A stretch of DNA of 45,435 nucleotides, from positions 21,544 through 66,978 of the forward strand of contig DDYY01000085.1 in NCBI GenBank assembly GCA_002346225.1, written 5' to 3'. Each line of letters opens with the position of its first letter. The stretch's first letter is position 1. A model generated the notes under the pieces. The model saw only the letters and a program-made list of their open reading frames with translations, was not told the DNA's origin and ran no database searches. Shown here one piece after another: positions 9,280 through 18,199 of this stretch. The stretch is from Bacteroidetes bacterium UBA3022. Lineage in GTDB: Bacteria > Bacteroidota > Bacteroidia > Chitinophagales > BACL12. A program made the position numbers and the translations under genes.

Positions 9280-9309
9280 CAAAATATGCACACTTCCAAA
9301 CTTTGTCAA
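9280..9309 (-). promoter_or_regulatory. Possible promoter of the lysyl-oxidase-like gene
   Basis: On the minus strand TTG (9309-9307, inside GTTGAC) is followed after 20 nt by TATTTTG (9286-9280), resembling the Bacteroidota -33/-7 arrangement about 40 nt before the start codon. The -7 box is one base short of the TAnnTTTG consensus, so this is tentative. Confidence 0.3.
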
Positions 9310-9347
9310 CCCCGGAGAGGGTCTTTTTTACAAGCTCAGGAGATTCC

Positions 9348-9363
9348 TTCGGTGCGTACCGAA
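9348..9363. other. Short perfect palindromic stem between lysyl oxidase and korB genes
   Basis: TTCGGT and ACCGAA are separated by GCGT. It lies about 60 bp downstream of the korB stop. No T-run follows on the minus strand, so a terminator role is uncertain. Nothing else was seen in this 180-bp gap apart from the promoter-like motif nearer the lysyl-oxidase gene. Confidence 0.35.
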
Positions 9364-9420
9364 TAGACCAATGGCATGCTATGGAGCATAAAACAGGGTA
9401 GGAAAGCTTACCGGATGGAC

Positions 9421-10440
9421 TTATGCTTCAATTTCCCAGGTTTCGCTGCCGCGCAATAAAAGGTCGAGATTACCGACGCCCCGGCTGGCAATAGCCTGTT
9501 CCACCTGAGCATTCAGCATGTCTTCGTAGGTAGCGCGCTCGGCGGCATAAAAAACACCAAACGGACGCGGCAGGTGGCCTTCCATGGATTGTTCGTCGAA
9601 AATACGGGTCAGTATCTGTGCTTTGAAGATGTTTTTTTCATCGTGGATCCAGAGGTCGTCTTTGCTGTATTCTTCGCCTAACTGCACGGCCATGGGCTGG
9701 AAGCCATCGAGGCGGATGCCGTATTCATTGTTCTCGCCAAACACCAGCGGCTGTCCGTCCTGAACATACATACCGGCGGTGAGTTTGCTGCCTTTGTCGG
9801 TAAATACTTCAAAGGCACCGTCGTTGAAAATATTGCAGTTCTGGTAAATCTCCAGAAAAGCAGCACCCACATGCTGATGCGAGCGCAACAACATCTGTTG
9901 CAGATGGGCCGGATCGCGGTCCATACTGCGCGCAACAAAGGTTGCATCAGCTCCCAGGGCCAGCGCAGCGGGATTAAAGGGATGGTCGATGGAGCCCATT
10001 GGGGTGGACTTGGCCACTTTACCCAAAGGAGATGTGGGTGAATACTGGCCTTTGGTCAGTCCGTAAATTTCGTTGTTGAACAACAATATCTGCACGTTGA
10101 AATTGCGGCGCAGCAAATGGATGAGGTGGTTGCCACCGATGGAGAGGCCGTCGCCGTCGCCGGTAACAATCCATACACTCAGTTCGGGGCGGGTAGCTTT
10201 CAGTCCGGATGCAATGGCGGTAGCTCTGCCGTGAATGCTGTGCATGCCGAATGTATTGGTATAGTAGGGGAAGCGCGAAGAGCAGCCGATACCTGATATC
10301 ACTACAATATCTTCCCGCTTTAGGCCTATCTGTGGTAAAACAGTATGTACCTGTTTGAGGATGGAATAGTCACCGCAACCGGGGCACCAGCGTACCTCCT
10401 GGTCGGTTTGAAAATCCTTAGCCTTCAGCACATCATTCAT
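9421..10440 (-). CDS. korB: 2-oxoglutarate:ferredoxin oxidoreductase, beta subunit
   Basis: A 339-residue thiamine-diphosphate-binding subunit of a 2-oxoacid:ferredoxin oxidoreductase, most like the 2-oxoglutarate (Kor) type. WCPGCGDYSILKQVH near the N-terminus and the TPP/Mg motif in VTGDGDGLSIGGNHLIHLLRRN are diagnostic. NNEIYGLTKGQYSPTSPLG follows. The enzyme makes succinyl-CoA and reduced ferredoxin from 2-oxoglutarate and CoA in the cytosol. It lies 17 bp downstream of korA in the same operon. The beta subunit matches the two-subunit Kor layout, which lacks a separate ferredoxin-like delta subunit. The possibility that it acts on pyruvate or another 2-oxoacid cannot be excluded from sequence alone. 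Confidence 0.93.
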   Translation of the reverse strand: MNDVLKAKDFQTDQEVRWCPGCGDYSILKQVHTVLPQIGLKREDIVVISGIGCSSRFPYYTNTFGMHSIHGRATAIASGLKATRPELSVWIVTGDGDGLSIGGNHLIHLLRRNFNVQILLFNNEIYGLTKGQYSPTSPLGKVAKSTPMGSIDHPFNPAALALGADATFVARSMDRDPAHLQQMLLRSHQHVGAAFLEIYQNCNIFNDGAFEVFTDKGSKLTAGMYVQDGQPLVFGENNEYGIRLDGFQPMAVQLGEEYSKDDLWIHDEKNIFKAQILTRIFDEQSMEGHLPRPFGVFYAAERATYEDMLNAQVEQAIASRGVGNLDLLLRGSETWEIEA

Positions 10441-10457
10441 ACGTATATATTTAATCT

Positions 10458-12299
10458 TTATTTTTTATTCGCCAGCAGATCAATGACGGCATTCACCAGC
10501 TCCCGCGAGGTGATGGGTACGCCTTTGATCTTATTAAAAGCTACTGCCGGCACCATGTATTTGTCGCGCAGCACCTTCACCAGCTGACCGTTATTGATTT
10601 CGGGCACCATCACATGGTCGAATTGCTGCATCAGTTGACCCAGGTTGCGGGGGAAGGGTTTGATATAGCGCAGGTGGGCATGAGCAACGGCATATCCTTC
10701 CGACAGCAACTGCTGGGTGGCACCCTGCATGGCACCGTAGGTAGAACCCCATCCGAGCAGCAACACCTGACCTTTCTCAGGGCCGAGGGCGATTGCCTGC
10801 TCGGGGATATAATCGGCAATGATTTCTACGCGTGCCTCTCGCATTTTTACCATGTGTTCGTGGTTATCGGGGTCGTAGCTGATATTGCCCGTAACCGCTT
10901 GTTTTTCCAGACCACCAATGCGGTGCTCCAGTCCTTTCGTGCCCGGAATAGCCCAGGGACGAACCAGTTTTTCGTTCCGCTCGTAGGGATGAAATACGGT
11001 GTCTTCTTGCTGTTCGGGTGCAAAGGCGGTATGGATTTCAGGCAGGTCTTTCTCCTGCGGGAAACGCCAGGGCTCAGCACCGTTGGCGATATAGCCATCG
11101 CTCAGCAGGATTACCGGCGTCATGTGTTCCACAGCAATGCGCGCAGCTTCCAGGGTTGCATGAAAAGCATCGCTGGGCGTAGAAGCCGCGATTACCGGCA
11201 TGGGACATTCGCCATTCCTACCGTACAAGGCCTGCAAAAGGTCGGCTTGTTCGGTTTTGGTGGGTAAGCCTGTTGAAGGACCTGCGCGCTGGATATTGCA
11301 GATAAGCAGGGGAATTTCCAGCATCACCGCCAGTCCCATGGCTTCGGCTTTCAGTGCCATACCCGGACCGGAGGTAGTAGTCACGGCCAGGCTGCCACCA
11401 AAGGCGGCGCCAATGGATGCAGAAATGGCCGCTATTTCATCTTCCGCCTGAAAGGTGCGGACGCCAAAATTCTTGTATTTGGAGAGGTAGTGCAGGATAT
11501 CGGATGCGGGTGTGATGGGGTAAGACCCAAGGAACAAAGGCAGGCCCGAGCGCCGTGATGCCGCTACCAATGCCATGGCTACCGCTTCGTTGCCCACAAT
11601 GCTGCGGTACACGCCGGGAGCCAGACTGGCGGGCTCAACTGTGTACCTGGAGGTGAACACCTCGGTGGTATCGGCAAAGCTGTAACCGGTGTTGAGGGAT
11701 ATGCGGTTGGCTTCCAGCACCTCCGGCATTTTATGGAATTTCTGTTCCAGGAAACGCAGGGTGGAGTCGAGCTGGCGGTTGTACATGTAGTAGAGGAAAC
11801 CCAGTACAAACATGTTCTTGCAGCGATCTTTTTCCTTGGTACTGAGGGTGAGGTCCTTGAGTGCTTCGCGCGTCATCTTGGTGACGTCAATGCGGATGAC
11901 CTGAAAATGGTCGAGGCTGTGATCGTCGAGGGGATTGGTTTCGTAATGCGCCAGGCGCAGGTTTTTGCTGTCGAAACCATCGGTGTTGACGATGATGATG
12001 GCACCCGGGTTCAGGTTTTTGATGTTCACCTTCAGGGCAGCGGCATTCATGGCCACCAGCACATCGCAGTTATCGCCCGGCGTAAATATTTTATGGCTGC
12101 CGAAATGCAACTGAAAGCCCGAAACACCTGCCAGCGTACCAGCCGGGGCGCGGATTTCTGCCGGGAAATCGGGAAAGGTTTGTAAATCGGCACCTAACAG
12201 TGCGGTATTATTGGTGAATTGCCCGCCGGTGAGTTGCATACCGTCACCGCTGTCGCCGGCAAATTTGATGACCACATGGTCAATGGGTTTAATCTCCAT
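10458..12299 (-). CDS. korA: 2-oxoglutarate:ferredoxin oxidoreductase, fused gamma-alpha subunit
   Basis: A protein of 613 residues from the chosen ATG. The N-terminal gamma domain (~1-190; VIKFAGDSGDGMQLTGG, TFPDFPAEIRAPAGTLAG) is fused to the alpha (pyrimidine-binding) domain (~215-600; GNEAVAMALVAASRRSGLPLFLGSYPITPASDILHYL, TTSGPGMALKAEAMGLAVMLEIP). This is the standard KorA architecture and it partners with KorB directly downstream. The frame could be extended to a TTG at 12329. However, a perfect -7 box lies at 12332-12339, which would put the transcription start at about that TTG, so the ATG at 12299 (MEIKPIDH) is preferred. Regulation beyond this promoter is not visible. Confidence 0.94.
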   Translation of the reverse strand: MEIKPIDHVVIKFAGDSGDGMQLTGGQFTNNTALLGADLQTFPDFPAEIRAPAGTLAGVSGFQLHFGSHKIFTPGDNCDVLVAMNAAALKVNIKNLNPGAIIIVNTDGFDSKNLRLAHYETNPLDDHSLDHFQVIRIDVTKMTREALKDLTLSTKEKDRCKNMFVLGFLYYMYNRQLDSTLRFLEQKFHKMPEVLEANRISLNTGYSFADTTEVFTSRYTVEPASLAPGVYRSIVGNEAVAMALVAASRRSGLPLFLGSYPITPASDILHYLSKYKNFGVRTFQAEDEIAAISASIGAAFGGSLAVTTTSGPGMALKAEAMGLAVMLEIPLLICNIQRAGPSTGLPTKTEQADLLQALYGRNGECPMPVIAASTPSDAFHATLEAARIAVEHMTPVILLSDGYIANGAEPWRFPQEKDLPEIHTAFAPEQQEDTVFHPYERNEKLVRPWAIPGTKGLEHRIGGLEKQAVTGNISYDPDNHEHMVKMREARVEIIADYIPEQAIALGPEKGQVLLLGWGSTYGAMQGATQQLLSEGYAVAHAHLRYIKPFPRNLGQLMQQFDHVMVPEINNGQLVKVLRDKYMVPAVAFNKIKGVPITSRELVNAVIDLLANKK

Positions 12300-12331
12300 T
12301 TTATTCGTTCTCGCTCTTACAGAATACAATG

Positions 12332-12339
12332 CAAAGGTA
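12332..12339 (-). promoter_or_regulatory. -7 promoter box of korAB
   Basis: On the minus strand this reads TACCTTTG, an exact match to the Bacteroidota -7 consensus TAnnTTTG, about 33 nt upstream of the korA ATG. A clear -33 TTTG is not present. Confidence 0.55.
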
Positions 12340-12392
12340 AGCCCTAAAGTTTCATGTAAGCAGGAAGAAAGAGACCCAATAGCCTTAAATCT

Positions 12393-14273
12393 TTAACTAT
12401 ACGCCCTTTCGTCTCTGCCTTCCATGTAGTTGACAAAAGCTTTATTAGCCACCTTGTTGCCACCTGGTGTGGGGTAGTCGCCGGTAAAATACCAGTCACC
12501 GAGGTTGTGCGGGCATGCTGCATGCAGGTTGTCTACCGTTTGGTAAATCACCTCTACTTCCGCCCTTATCTGTGGTGCCTTTACAATTTTACTTACCTGG
12601 GCCGCGAGCTCCTCATCTGTAAATTGTTCGTATATTTTCTTTACAGCATTGTGTACCTTATCGGAAGGCAGGTGTTCCATCTCTTTGCATTCGCGGTATA
12701 CTGTATCCAGTAAAGCGGCATTGCCTCGTGCATGGGTGAGTTCTATGGCCGCTTTGAAGGCTACAAAATCGCCCATCTTGCTCATGTCAATACCATAACA
12801 GTCAGGGTAGCAGATGGGTGGAGCAGATGATACTATGATGATTTTCTTCGGCAAGAGGCGATCCAGAATGGCGATGATGCTTTGTCTCAGTGTAGTTCCC
12901 CGTACGATGGAGTCATCTATGAGCACAATGGTATCAACGCCCGATGCCACCTGTCCGTAGGTTACGTCGTATACGTGACTCACCATGTTGCTGCGGTCAC
13001 TGTCGTTGGTGATAAAGGTACGTAGCTTGACATCCTTGATGGCCAGTTTTTCAACCCGCGGCCGCAAACTGAGAATGCGCTCGAGCTCCACATCGTCGAT
13101 GGCTCCCTTGAACGATTTAATATGTTCGGTTTTCAGGTGGTTCAGGTGGTCTTCCAGGCCCTTCATCATGCCGTAAAAAGCTACCTCTGCCGTGTTGGGA
13201 ATAAACGAAAATATGGTGTGCTCGTAATCGTAGTGGACCGCTTCCAGCACTTTGGGTGTAATGAGTTTTCCCAGTTTTTTCCGCTCCTCGTAAATCTCCT
13301 TATCACCACCACGCGAGAAATAGATGCGTTCGAAACTGCAAGAGCGTTTTTCGAGCGGTGCCCGGCAAAGTTGTTCTTTGGTTTTGCCGTTCTTTTTAAT
13401 AATCAGCGCATGACCGGGCGTCAGTTCCCGCACCTCCTCAAAGGGTACATCAAAAGCCGTCATGATTGCAGGCCGCTCGCTGGCAGCTACGACTACTTCA
13501 TCGTCCTGGTAATAATAGGCCGGACGAATACCGCTGGGATCGCGGAGTACAAAGGCATCGCCGTGACCCAGCATGCCCAGAATGGTGTAGCCGCCCTCAA
13601 AATCGCGGGCTGCCCGCGCCAGTATGTTCTGCACATTCAGGTCGCTGGCTACAAGATCGCTGATGGTACGGTTGTCGTGGTAATCTTTATACTGGTCGAA
13701 AAGCATTTGCACCTCGCGATCCAGGAAATGCCCCAGTTTCTCCAGTACAGTAACTGTATCGGTTTTTTCTTTTGGATGCTGGCCCAGGGCCACCAGCTGA
13801 TGAAACAGCTCTTCGTTGTTCACCATGTTGAAGTTGCCCGCAATGACCAGGTTGCGGGTGAGCCAGTTGTTTTCCCTGATAAAGGGATGCACGCTGAATA
13901 CATTGTTGCGGCCGTGTGTACCATAGCGCAGGTGACCCATCATCACTTCACCGGTAAAACGGTGCTGCAGTTTCAGTTGATCGGCTGTTTCGGGTGCGTT
14001 TTCCAGCGAGGAAAACACGGTTTCAAAAATATCTTTGATGGCGTTTACCCGCGTGCTCTTCTGAATATCGATAACCTTATGGCCTACCGGCATGTCGAGC
14101 TTGATGGTGGCAATACCGGCGCCGTCCTGGCCCCGGTTGTGCTGTTTCTCCATCAGCAGATACAGTTTGTCTAAGCCATAATGGTGGGTGCCGTATTTTT
14201 CCCGGTAATAATCCAGCGGTTTCAGTAACCGAATCATGGCTACTCCGCATTCGTGGTGGATGGTATCGCTCAC
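12393..14273 (-). CDS. purF: Amidophosphoribosyltransferase-like protein (PurF family, long form)
   Basis: A 626-residue class II glutamine amidotransferase fused to a phosphoribosyltransferase domain. The frame begins with a GTG codon (MSDTIHHECGVAM). Cys9 would become the N-terminal nucleophile after removal of a short propeptide, as in Bacillus-type PurF. Glutaminase motifs are visible in HNRGQDGAGIA, GHLRYGTHG and RDPSGIRPAYYY. The PRPP loop is VLIDDSIVRGTTL at ~449-461. The reaction is glutamine + PRPP to 5-phosphoribosylamine, the first step of purine synthesis. At 626 residues it is clearly longer than the usual ~470-510, with insertions around residues 160-220 and 340-410. Whether this is the only PurF of the genome or a second paralogue cannot be told. 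A near-consensus -7 box (TACCTTTA on the minus strand) lies at 14313-14320. Confidence 0.9.
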   Translation of the reverse strand: MSDTIHHECGVAMIRLLKPLDYYREKYGTHHYGLDKLYLLMEKQHNRGQDGAGIATIKLDMPVGHKVIDIQKSTRVNAIKDIFETVFSSLENAPETADQLKLQHRFTGEVMMGHLRYGTHGRNNVFSVHPFIRENNWLTRNLVIAGNFNMVNNEELFHQLVALGQHPKEKTDTVTVLEKLGHFLDREVQMLFDQYKDYHDNRTISDLVASDLNVQNILARAARDFEGGYTILGMLGHGDAFVLRDPSGIRPAYYYQDDEVVVAASERPAIMTAFDVPFEEVRELTPGHALIIKKNGKTKEQLCRAPLEKRSCSFERIYFSRGGDKEIYEERKKLGKLITPKVLEAVHYDYEHTIFSFIPNTAEVAFYGMMKGLEDHLNHLKTEHIKSFKGAIDDVELERILSLRPRVEKLAIKDVKLRTFITNDSDRSNMVSHVYDVTYGQVASGVDTIVLIDDSIVRGTTLRQSIIAILDRLLPKKIIIVSSAPPICYPDCYGIDMSKMGDFVAFKAAIELTHARGNAALLDTVYRECKEMEHLPSDKVHNAVKKIYEQFTDEELAAQVSKIVKAPQIRAEVEVIYQTVDNLHAACPHNLGDWYFTGDYPTPGGNKVANKAFVNYMEGRDERAYS

Positions 14274-14435
14274 TTGTGCATTTACAATTCAGGGTGGACA
14301 GGAATGGTTCCATAAAGGTAAGGAGAAAGGAGGAGAGCTAGGCGATGCGCATGACGATAACCACGCTGTTCGGCAAACAATCGCTGAACAGGGATGCATT
14401 GGGTTAACCGGTTTGGTTATTGATAATACCAGTGA

Positions 14436-14947
14436 AACGCAGCGACCACCGCGTTAAAACATGAATGCGATAGACTCCTCTTCGCCGGCGTTCCTCTGTG
14501 ATTAGGAGTCGTTAATGAATTGCGCAAACTTAAGCGGTAACACCGGCGGGACGATAGATAGGTTGTAAGTTGCAGGTTATAGGTTATAAGTATTAGGTAG
14601 TAAGGTGAATGCCAACTGCTATCAACCAACTACTAACTACTAACAATTAAAAACCTACGGCTAAAACTGCTAATAGCTAACAGCAAATCCCCTTAACCAT
14701 CGGGGCAAGTACATCATAACGCAGCGACCGCCGCGCATCCGCCGATACCGCTGCGTTAAAACACGTATGCGATAGACTTTTACAAGAGGATGAACAACAA
14801 TTGGAACAAGAATCATTAGAGTCATCGTCAAAGTCAATGATGCTTCCATATCTGGTAATACAGGCGGGACGATAGATAGGTTGTAAGTTGAAGGTTATAG
14901 GTAGTAGGTTGTAAGTTGCAGGTTATAGGTAGTAAGGTGAATGCCAA
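14436..14947. repeat. Duplicated intergenic fold-back repeat region
   Basis: The 717-bp gap between the purF and MoxR genes holds no credible gene but two diverged copies of one composite repeat. Matching blocks are: AACGCAGCGACC at 14436 and 14718; GCGTTAAAAC, then ATGCGATAGACT, at 14451 and 14753; GGCGGGACGATAGATAGG at 14545 and 14863; and GTAGTAAGGTGAATGCCAA at 14597 and 14929. In each copy a GT/A-rich arm (TTGTAAGTTGCAGGTTATAG type) precedes the GGTGAATGCC block. An AC/T-rich arm (CCAACTACTAACTACTAAC type) follows and can pair imperfectly with the first. In the second copy the GT-rich unit is itself duplicated in tandem with a 28-bp period (14881-14934). It looks like a REP/MITE-type intergenic element; no transposase is near. 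Confidence 0.75.
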
Positions 14948-14990
14948 AGACTATTAACCAACAACTAAAAACTAACAACCAATAACTAAC

Positions 14991-15983
14991 CTACATCATC
15001 CTTTCAATGATGGTCTCTACGCTGATGCCTTCTGCTTCTGCCTTGTAGTTCTTGAGAATGCGATGGCGGAGAACGGGCAATGCCACGGCGCGCACGTCTT
15101 CCATATCGGGGGAGTACTTGCCATGGATAGCGGCATGTGTCTTGGCGCCCAGCACAAGGTATTGAGAGGCTCTTGGTCCGGCTCCCCATGCCAGGTACTG
15201 CGTGGCTTCTGCCTTCGCTCCGGAAGTGCCGGGACGGGTGCTGCCGGCTAAGCGTACCGCATATTCCAATACATTATCAGCGATGGGAATGCGGCGGATA
15301 AGGTGCTGGTATTGCAGGATTTGTTCGGCATTGATGATTTTGCTTAGCTGGGGCTTGTTATCGGTGGTGGTGCCTTTCACCACATTGACCTCTTCTGCAA
15401 AAGAAGGATAATCGAGGGTGATATTGAACATGAAACGGTCCAGCTGTGCTTCCGGCAGCGGATAGGTACCTTCCTGCTCTATGGGGTTCTGGGTAGCCAG
15501 CACAAAGAAGGGCAGTGGCAACGGATGGATGTCTCCGCCCATGGTGACATTGCGTTCCTGCATGGCTTCCAGCAGGGCAGCCTGGGTTTTAGGCGGAGTA
15601 CGGTTGATTTCATCCGCCAGAATGATATTCGCAAATATGGGTCCTTTCAGGAATTTGAAGTTGCGGTGTTCATCCAGAATTTCGGTACCGGTGATGTCGC
15701 TGGGCATGAGGTCGGGAGTGAACTGTACGCGCTTGAAGCTGAGCTCCAGCACATCGGAAATGGTTTTGATCAACAGTGTTTTGGCAAGACCGGGAACACC
15801 TACCAGCAGGGAATGTCCATCGCTGAAAATAGACATCAGCACCAGCTTCACCACTTCTTCCTGCCCTACTATTACCTTTCCGATTTCCGCCTTGAGTCGG
15901 TTGTAATCTGCTGCCAGCCGGTCAATGGCTGCTACATCGTTGGTGTGTTCGTTCATCTTGCTGATTGCTTGTGTTTTTTCCAA
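14991..15983 (-). CDS. MoxR-family AAA+ ATPase
   Basis: A MoxR-type AAA ATPase of 330 residues. Walker A is GVPGLAKT, Walker B is IILADEINR, sensor 1 lies in FFVLATQNP, and the arginine-finger/sensor region includes LPEAQLDRFMF. MoxR proteins act as cytosolic chaperones that activate partner complexes, often with VWA-domain proteins; no such partner is next to it here. The frame begins with TTG directly after the surA stop (TAATTG), the same junction seen two genes upstream, which suggests translational coupling. An in-frame ATG at 15956 (MNEHTNDVAAIDRL) is an equally good start. It is the last gene of the PpiC-SurA operon. Confidence 0.92.
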   Translation of the reverse strand: MEKTQAISKMNEHTNDVAAIDRLAADYNRLKAEIGKVIVGQEEVVKLVLMSIFSDGHSLLVGVPGLAKTLLIKTISDVLELSFKRVQFTPDLMPSDITGTEILDEHRNFKFLKGPIFANIILADEINRTPPKTQAALLEAMQERNVTMGGDIHPLPLPFFVLATQNPIEQEGTYPLPEAQLDRFMFNITLDYPSFAEEVNVVKGTTTDNKPQLSKIINAEQILQYQHLIRRIPIADNVLEYAVRLAGSTRPGTSGAKAEATQYLAWGAGPRASQYLVLGAKTHAAIHGKYSPDMEDVRAVALPVLRHRILKNYKAEAEGISVETIIERMM

Positions 15984-17345
15984 TTACTTCCTGCCCACAT
16001 CATTGGCAACGCGCATCAGTTCCTGAATGTTTTCGCAGCCGTCGTAAATAGGGTCAATTTTAAGATAAGCCGATTTGAGTTTTCGCTCTACCCAATCGCT
16101 CAGTATCTGCATCTGCTTTTCGTTCTTTGCGGCTGCCTGCATGCGGTAATAGTCGTCTTCCAGGTTAGCGCGGTGGGGATCCGACTGGCTTTTCAGCTGA
16201 ACGATGCGCAGCCCTCTTTTTCCATCGTAGCTCGTGTAGCTGATGATTTCAGATACTTCACCCGGATCGAGTTTTTCGATGGCATAATACACTTCGGGGT
16301 CCAGCTCATCGATGGCGAACATGGAGCCGCCATTCTGGAAGTTGGTGACATCACCACCTACCAGATTCGATCCCTCGTCATCGGAATACTTGGCTGCCGC
16401 TTCCCGGAAACTCAGGGTACCACTGATGATGGCGGCACGTATGCTGTCGAGCTTCTTAGTGGCCAGCTGGATATTGGAATTGGTTACAGGAGGTGTGATG
16501 AGGATATGTTTCAGGCAGGCAGTATTGCCCTGGCGGCTTTCGAGGCGGATAATATGGTAGCCGAATTGGGTGGCTACAACTTCCGAAATTTCACCGGGCT
16601 GAAGTTTAAAAGCGGCTGCATCAAATTCAGTAACGAATGTTCCCCTGGTCTGACAACCGAGGTCGCCACCGATTTCTTTTGAGCCGGGGTCTTCAGAATA
16701 AATGGATGCCAGCAGTTCAAAATCGTCGCCATCCAGAATCCGCTGCCGAATGCCCACGGCTTTTTCCCGCGCGTAAGCCTTTTGTTCAGCGGTGGGTTGC
16801 GGCACAATGGCTATCTGCGCATATTCCACCTCAGCATCGAAATACGGTAAGGAGTCGGTGGGAATTTTATTGAAGAAGGCACGTACCTCGGAGGGAGAGA
16901 TGGTAATATCGCCGGCAATCTGGCCTTTCATTCGGTCGCTCAGCAGGATATCACGGATATCTTCCCGGAATTCTTCTTTCATTTCCTGGAAGGTTTTACC
17001 GTAGAACTCCTCCATTTTCTCCTTGGAGCCAAACAGCGATTCATAATACCGCAGTCTTCGTTCCAGTTCGTATTCTACCTGCTCATCGGTTACTTCCACG
17101 CTGTCTTTTTGTGCCTGAATGAGCAGCAGTTTCTGGGTTATCAGCTGTTCCATGATGAGGCAGCGGAGGTCGGCTGACACCGTTCCGTTCGACGCCTCCT
17201 GATAATAAATGGTTTCTATTTCGCTCTGCAGAATGATGTTCTCTCCTACCTGCGCCACTATCTTGTCGATGGTTTTAGGTTGCGCCCAGGCCACGGTAGC
17301 CAGCAGCATCAGTAGGGTTGCAGATAATATATTTTTCACTTTCAT
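15984..17345 (-). CDS. SurA-type periplasmic peptidyl-prolyl isomerase/chaperone
   Basis: A 453-residue exported protein (signal peptide ending in AWAQP). A SurA N-terminal helical domain (KIVAQVGENIILQSEIE to ~165) is followed by two parvulin domains. The first spans ~170-270 (YSEDPGSKEIGGDLG, GYHIIRLESRQG) and the second ~275-375 (LKHILITPPV, YSDDEGSNLVGGD). The C-terminal helix returns to the chaperone domain. SurA assists folding of outer-membrane proteins in the periplasm. Its ATG overlaps the stop of the preceding lipoprotein gene (ATGA), and the MoxR gene follows without a gap, so the genes are likely translated together. This organism makes many beta-barrels and T9SS proteins, which fits such a chaperone set. 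Confidence 0.93.
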   Translation of the reverse strand: MKVKNILSATLLMLLATVAWAQPKTIDKIVAQVGENIILQSEIETIYYQEASNGTVSADLRCLIMEQLITQKLLLIQAQKDSVEVTDEQVEYELERRLRYYESLFGSKEKMEEFYGKTFQEMKEEFREDIRDILLSDRMKGQIAGDITISPSEVRAFFNKIPTDSLPYFDAEVEYAQIAIVPQPTAEQKAYAREKAVGIRQRILDGDDFELLASIYSEDPGSKEIGGDLGCQTRGTFVTEFDAAAFKLQPGEISEVVATQFGYHIIRLESRQGNTACLKHILITPPVTNSNIQLATKKLDSIRAAIISGTLSFREAAAKYSDDEGSNLVGGDVTNFQNGGSMFAIDELDPEVYYAIEKLDPGEVSEIISYTSYDGKRGLRIVQLKSQSDPHRANLEDDYYRMQAAAKNEKQMQILSDWVERKLKSAYLKIDPIYDGCENIQELMRVANDVGRK

Positions 17346-18199
17346 TTGTATAGTTGGGCATTGTTCCGTTGCATGGCATCGCTGTACATGCTGTTATAAT
17401 TCTTTTTCAGCAGGTCAATCTTGTTGCGGTTGATGATAATGCGCCGGATGTCTTCCTGCACATAATCGAAAGGCGCATAGTTGCCCTGTAAAATGTATTC
17501 CTGCACTTTCACAATATAACGGTTATTGTCGTCTGCATATTCTACCACTCCTGTGGTGCGCAGGCGGCCATTGCCGTACAAATCGAGTGGCAGCATTTTG
17601 AAGAGACTGTTATTATCGAGCCACACAGGACTTTCAAACACGTAGTTGCTGCAGTGATTCAGACAGAAAAGCTCCATTTCATTACGGAACTTGCCAATAT
17701 CTTTCACAAACCAGTTGCGCAGCGTATCATAACCGGTGATATCGGCGGGCATCACAGCATAAGACAGCCGGTAAATATCACTCTGCAGGCGGAACTCTTC
17801 GCGGTTCGCAGTAAAATATGCCTGCAGGCTGTCCATGCTGATAATGGTATCGAGGTTTTCGGCCAGCCATTGTCGCTCGTAGGCATAAATGAGCAGCGAC
17901 TCCTTGTAGTCGCGGGCTTGTTTTTCAATGGCGGCGGCTTCCCTTTGCATGTTGGTAGCCGCCACTTTGAGCACCAGCTGGTGCCGTACCCAGTTATCTA
18001 CGAACTCACTTACGATGGCAGCGCTGTCTTCCGGACTGGTTTCCTGGTTGACAAGTCCGGCCAGATCAGACGGGTACAAATAGCTATCGTACACCCTTGC
18101 CAGCGGCTCCTCTTCAGGAACATCCTGTTGTCTTTTGCAGGCGGTCAGTAAAAGACCGACCATAACAGCCGACAGCACCGCTGACGAGGACCATTTCAA
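17342..18199 (-). CDS. SurA/PpiC-like lipoprotein without an isomerase domain
   Basis: A 285-residue lipoprotein (VGLLLTAC lipobox near residue 21). The rest is helical and resembles the N-terminal chaperone part of SurA/PpiC proteins (VRHQLVLKVAATNMQ, YERQWLAENLD) with the matching C-terminal helix, but no parvulin domain is recognisable. It starts with TTG immediately after the stop of the preceding gene (TAATTG) and overlaps the following surA by 4 bp. It is probably a membrane-anchored holdase working with the two isomerases around it; this is inferred from context and fold resemblance. The first ATG nearby is out of frame, which supports the TTG start. Confidence 0.75.
   Translation of the reverse strand: MKWSSSAVLSAVMVGLLLTACKRQQDVPEEEPLARVYDSYLYPSDLAGLVNQETSPEDSAAIVSEFVDNWVRHQLVLKVAATNMQREAAAIEKQARDYKESLLIYAYERQWLAENLDTIISMDSLQAYFTANREEFRLQSDIYRLSYAVMPADITGYDTLRNWFVKDIGKFRNEMELFCLNHCSNYVFESPVWLDNNSLFKMLPLDLYGNGRLRTTGVVEYADDNNRYIVKVQEYILQGNYAPFDYVQEDIRRIIINRNKIDLLKKNYNSMYSDAMQRNNAQLYK

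Noticed and set aside
12300..12329. TTG start for korA
   Set aside because: It coincides with the predicted transcription start behind a perfect -7 box; the downstream ATG fits the family N-terminus.
13122..14174. 350-codon open frame on the plus strand
   Set aside because: Lies entirely opposite the purF gene; composition is that of a shadow frame and no family resemblance is seen.
14417..14629. 70-codon minus-strand frame in the purF-MoxR gap
   Set aside because: Made of repeat sequence, low-complexity protein, no conserved start; treated as part of the fold-back repeat.
15525..16682. 385-codon plus-strand frame
   Set aside because: Antisense to MoxR and surA, both well supported.
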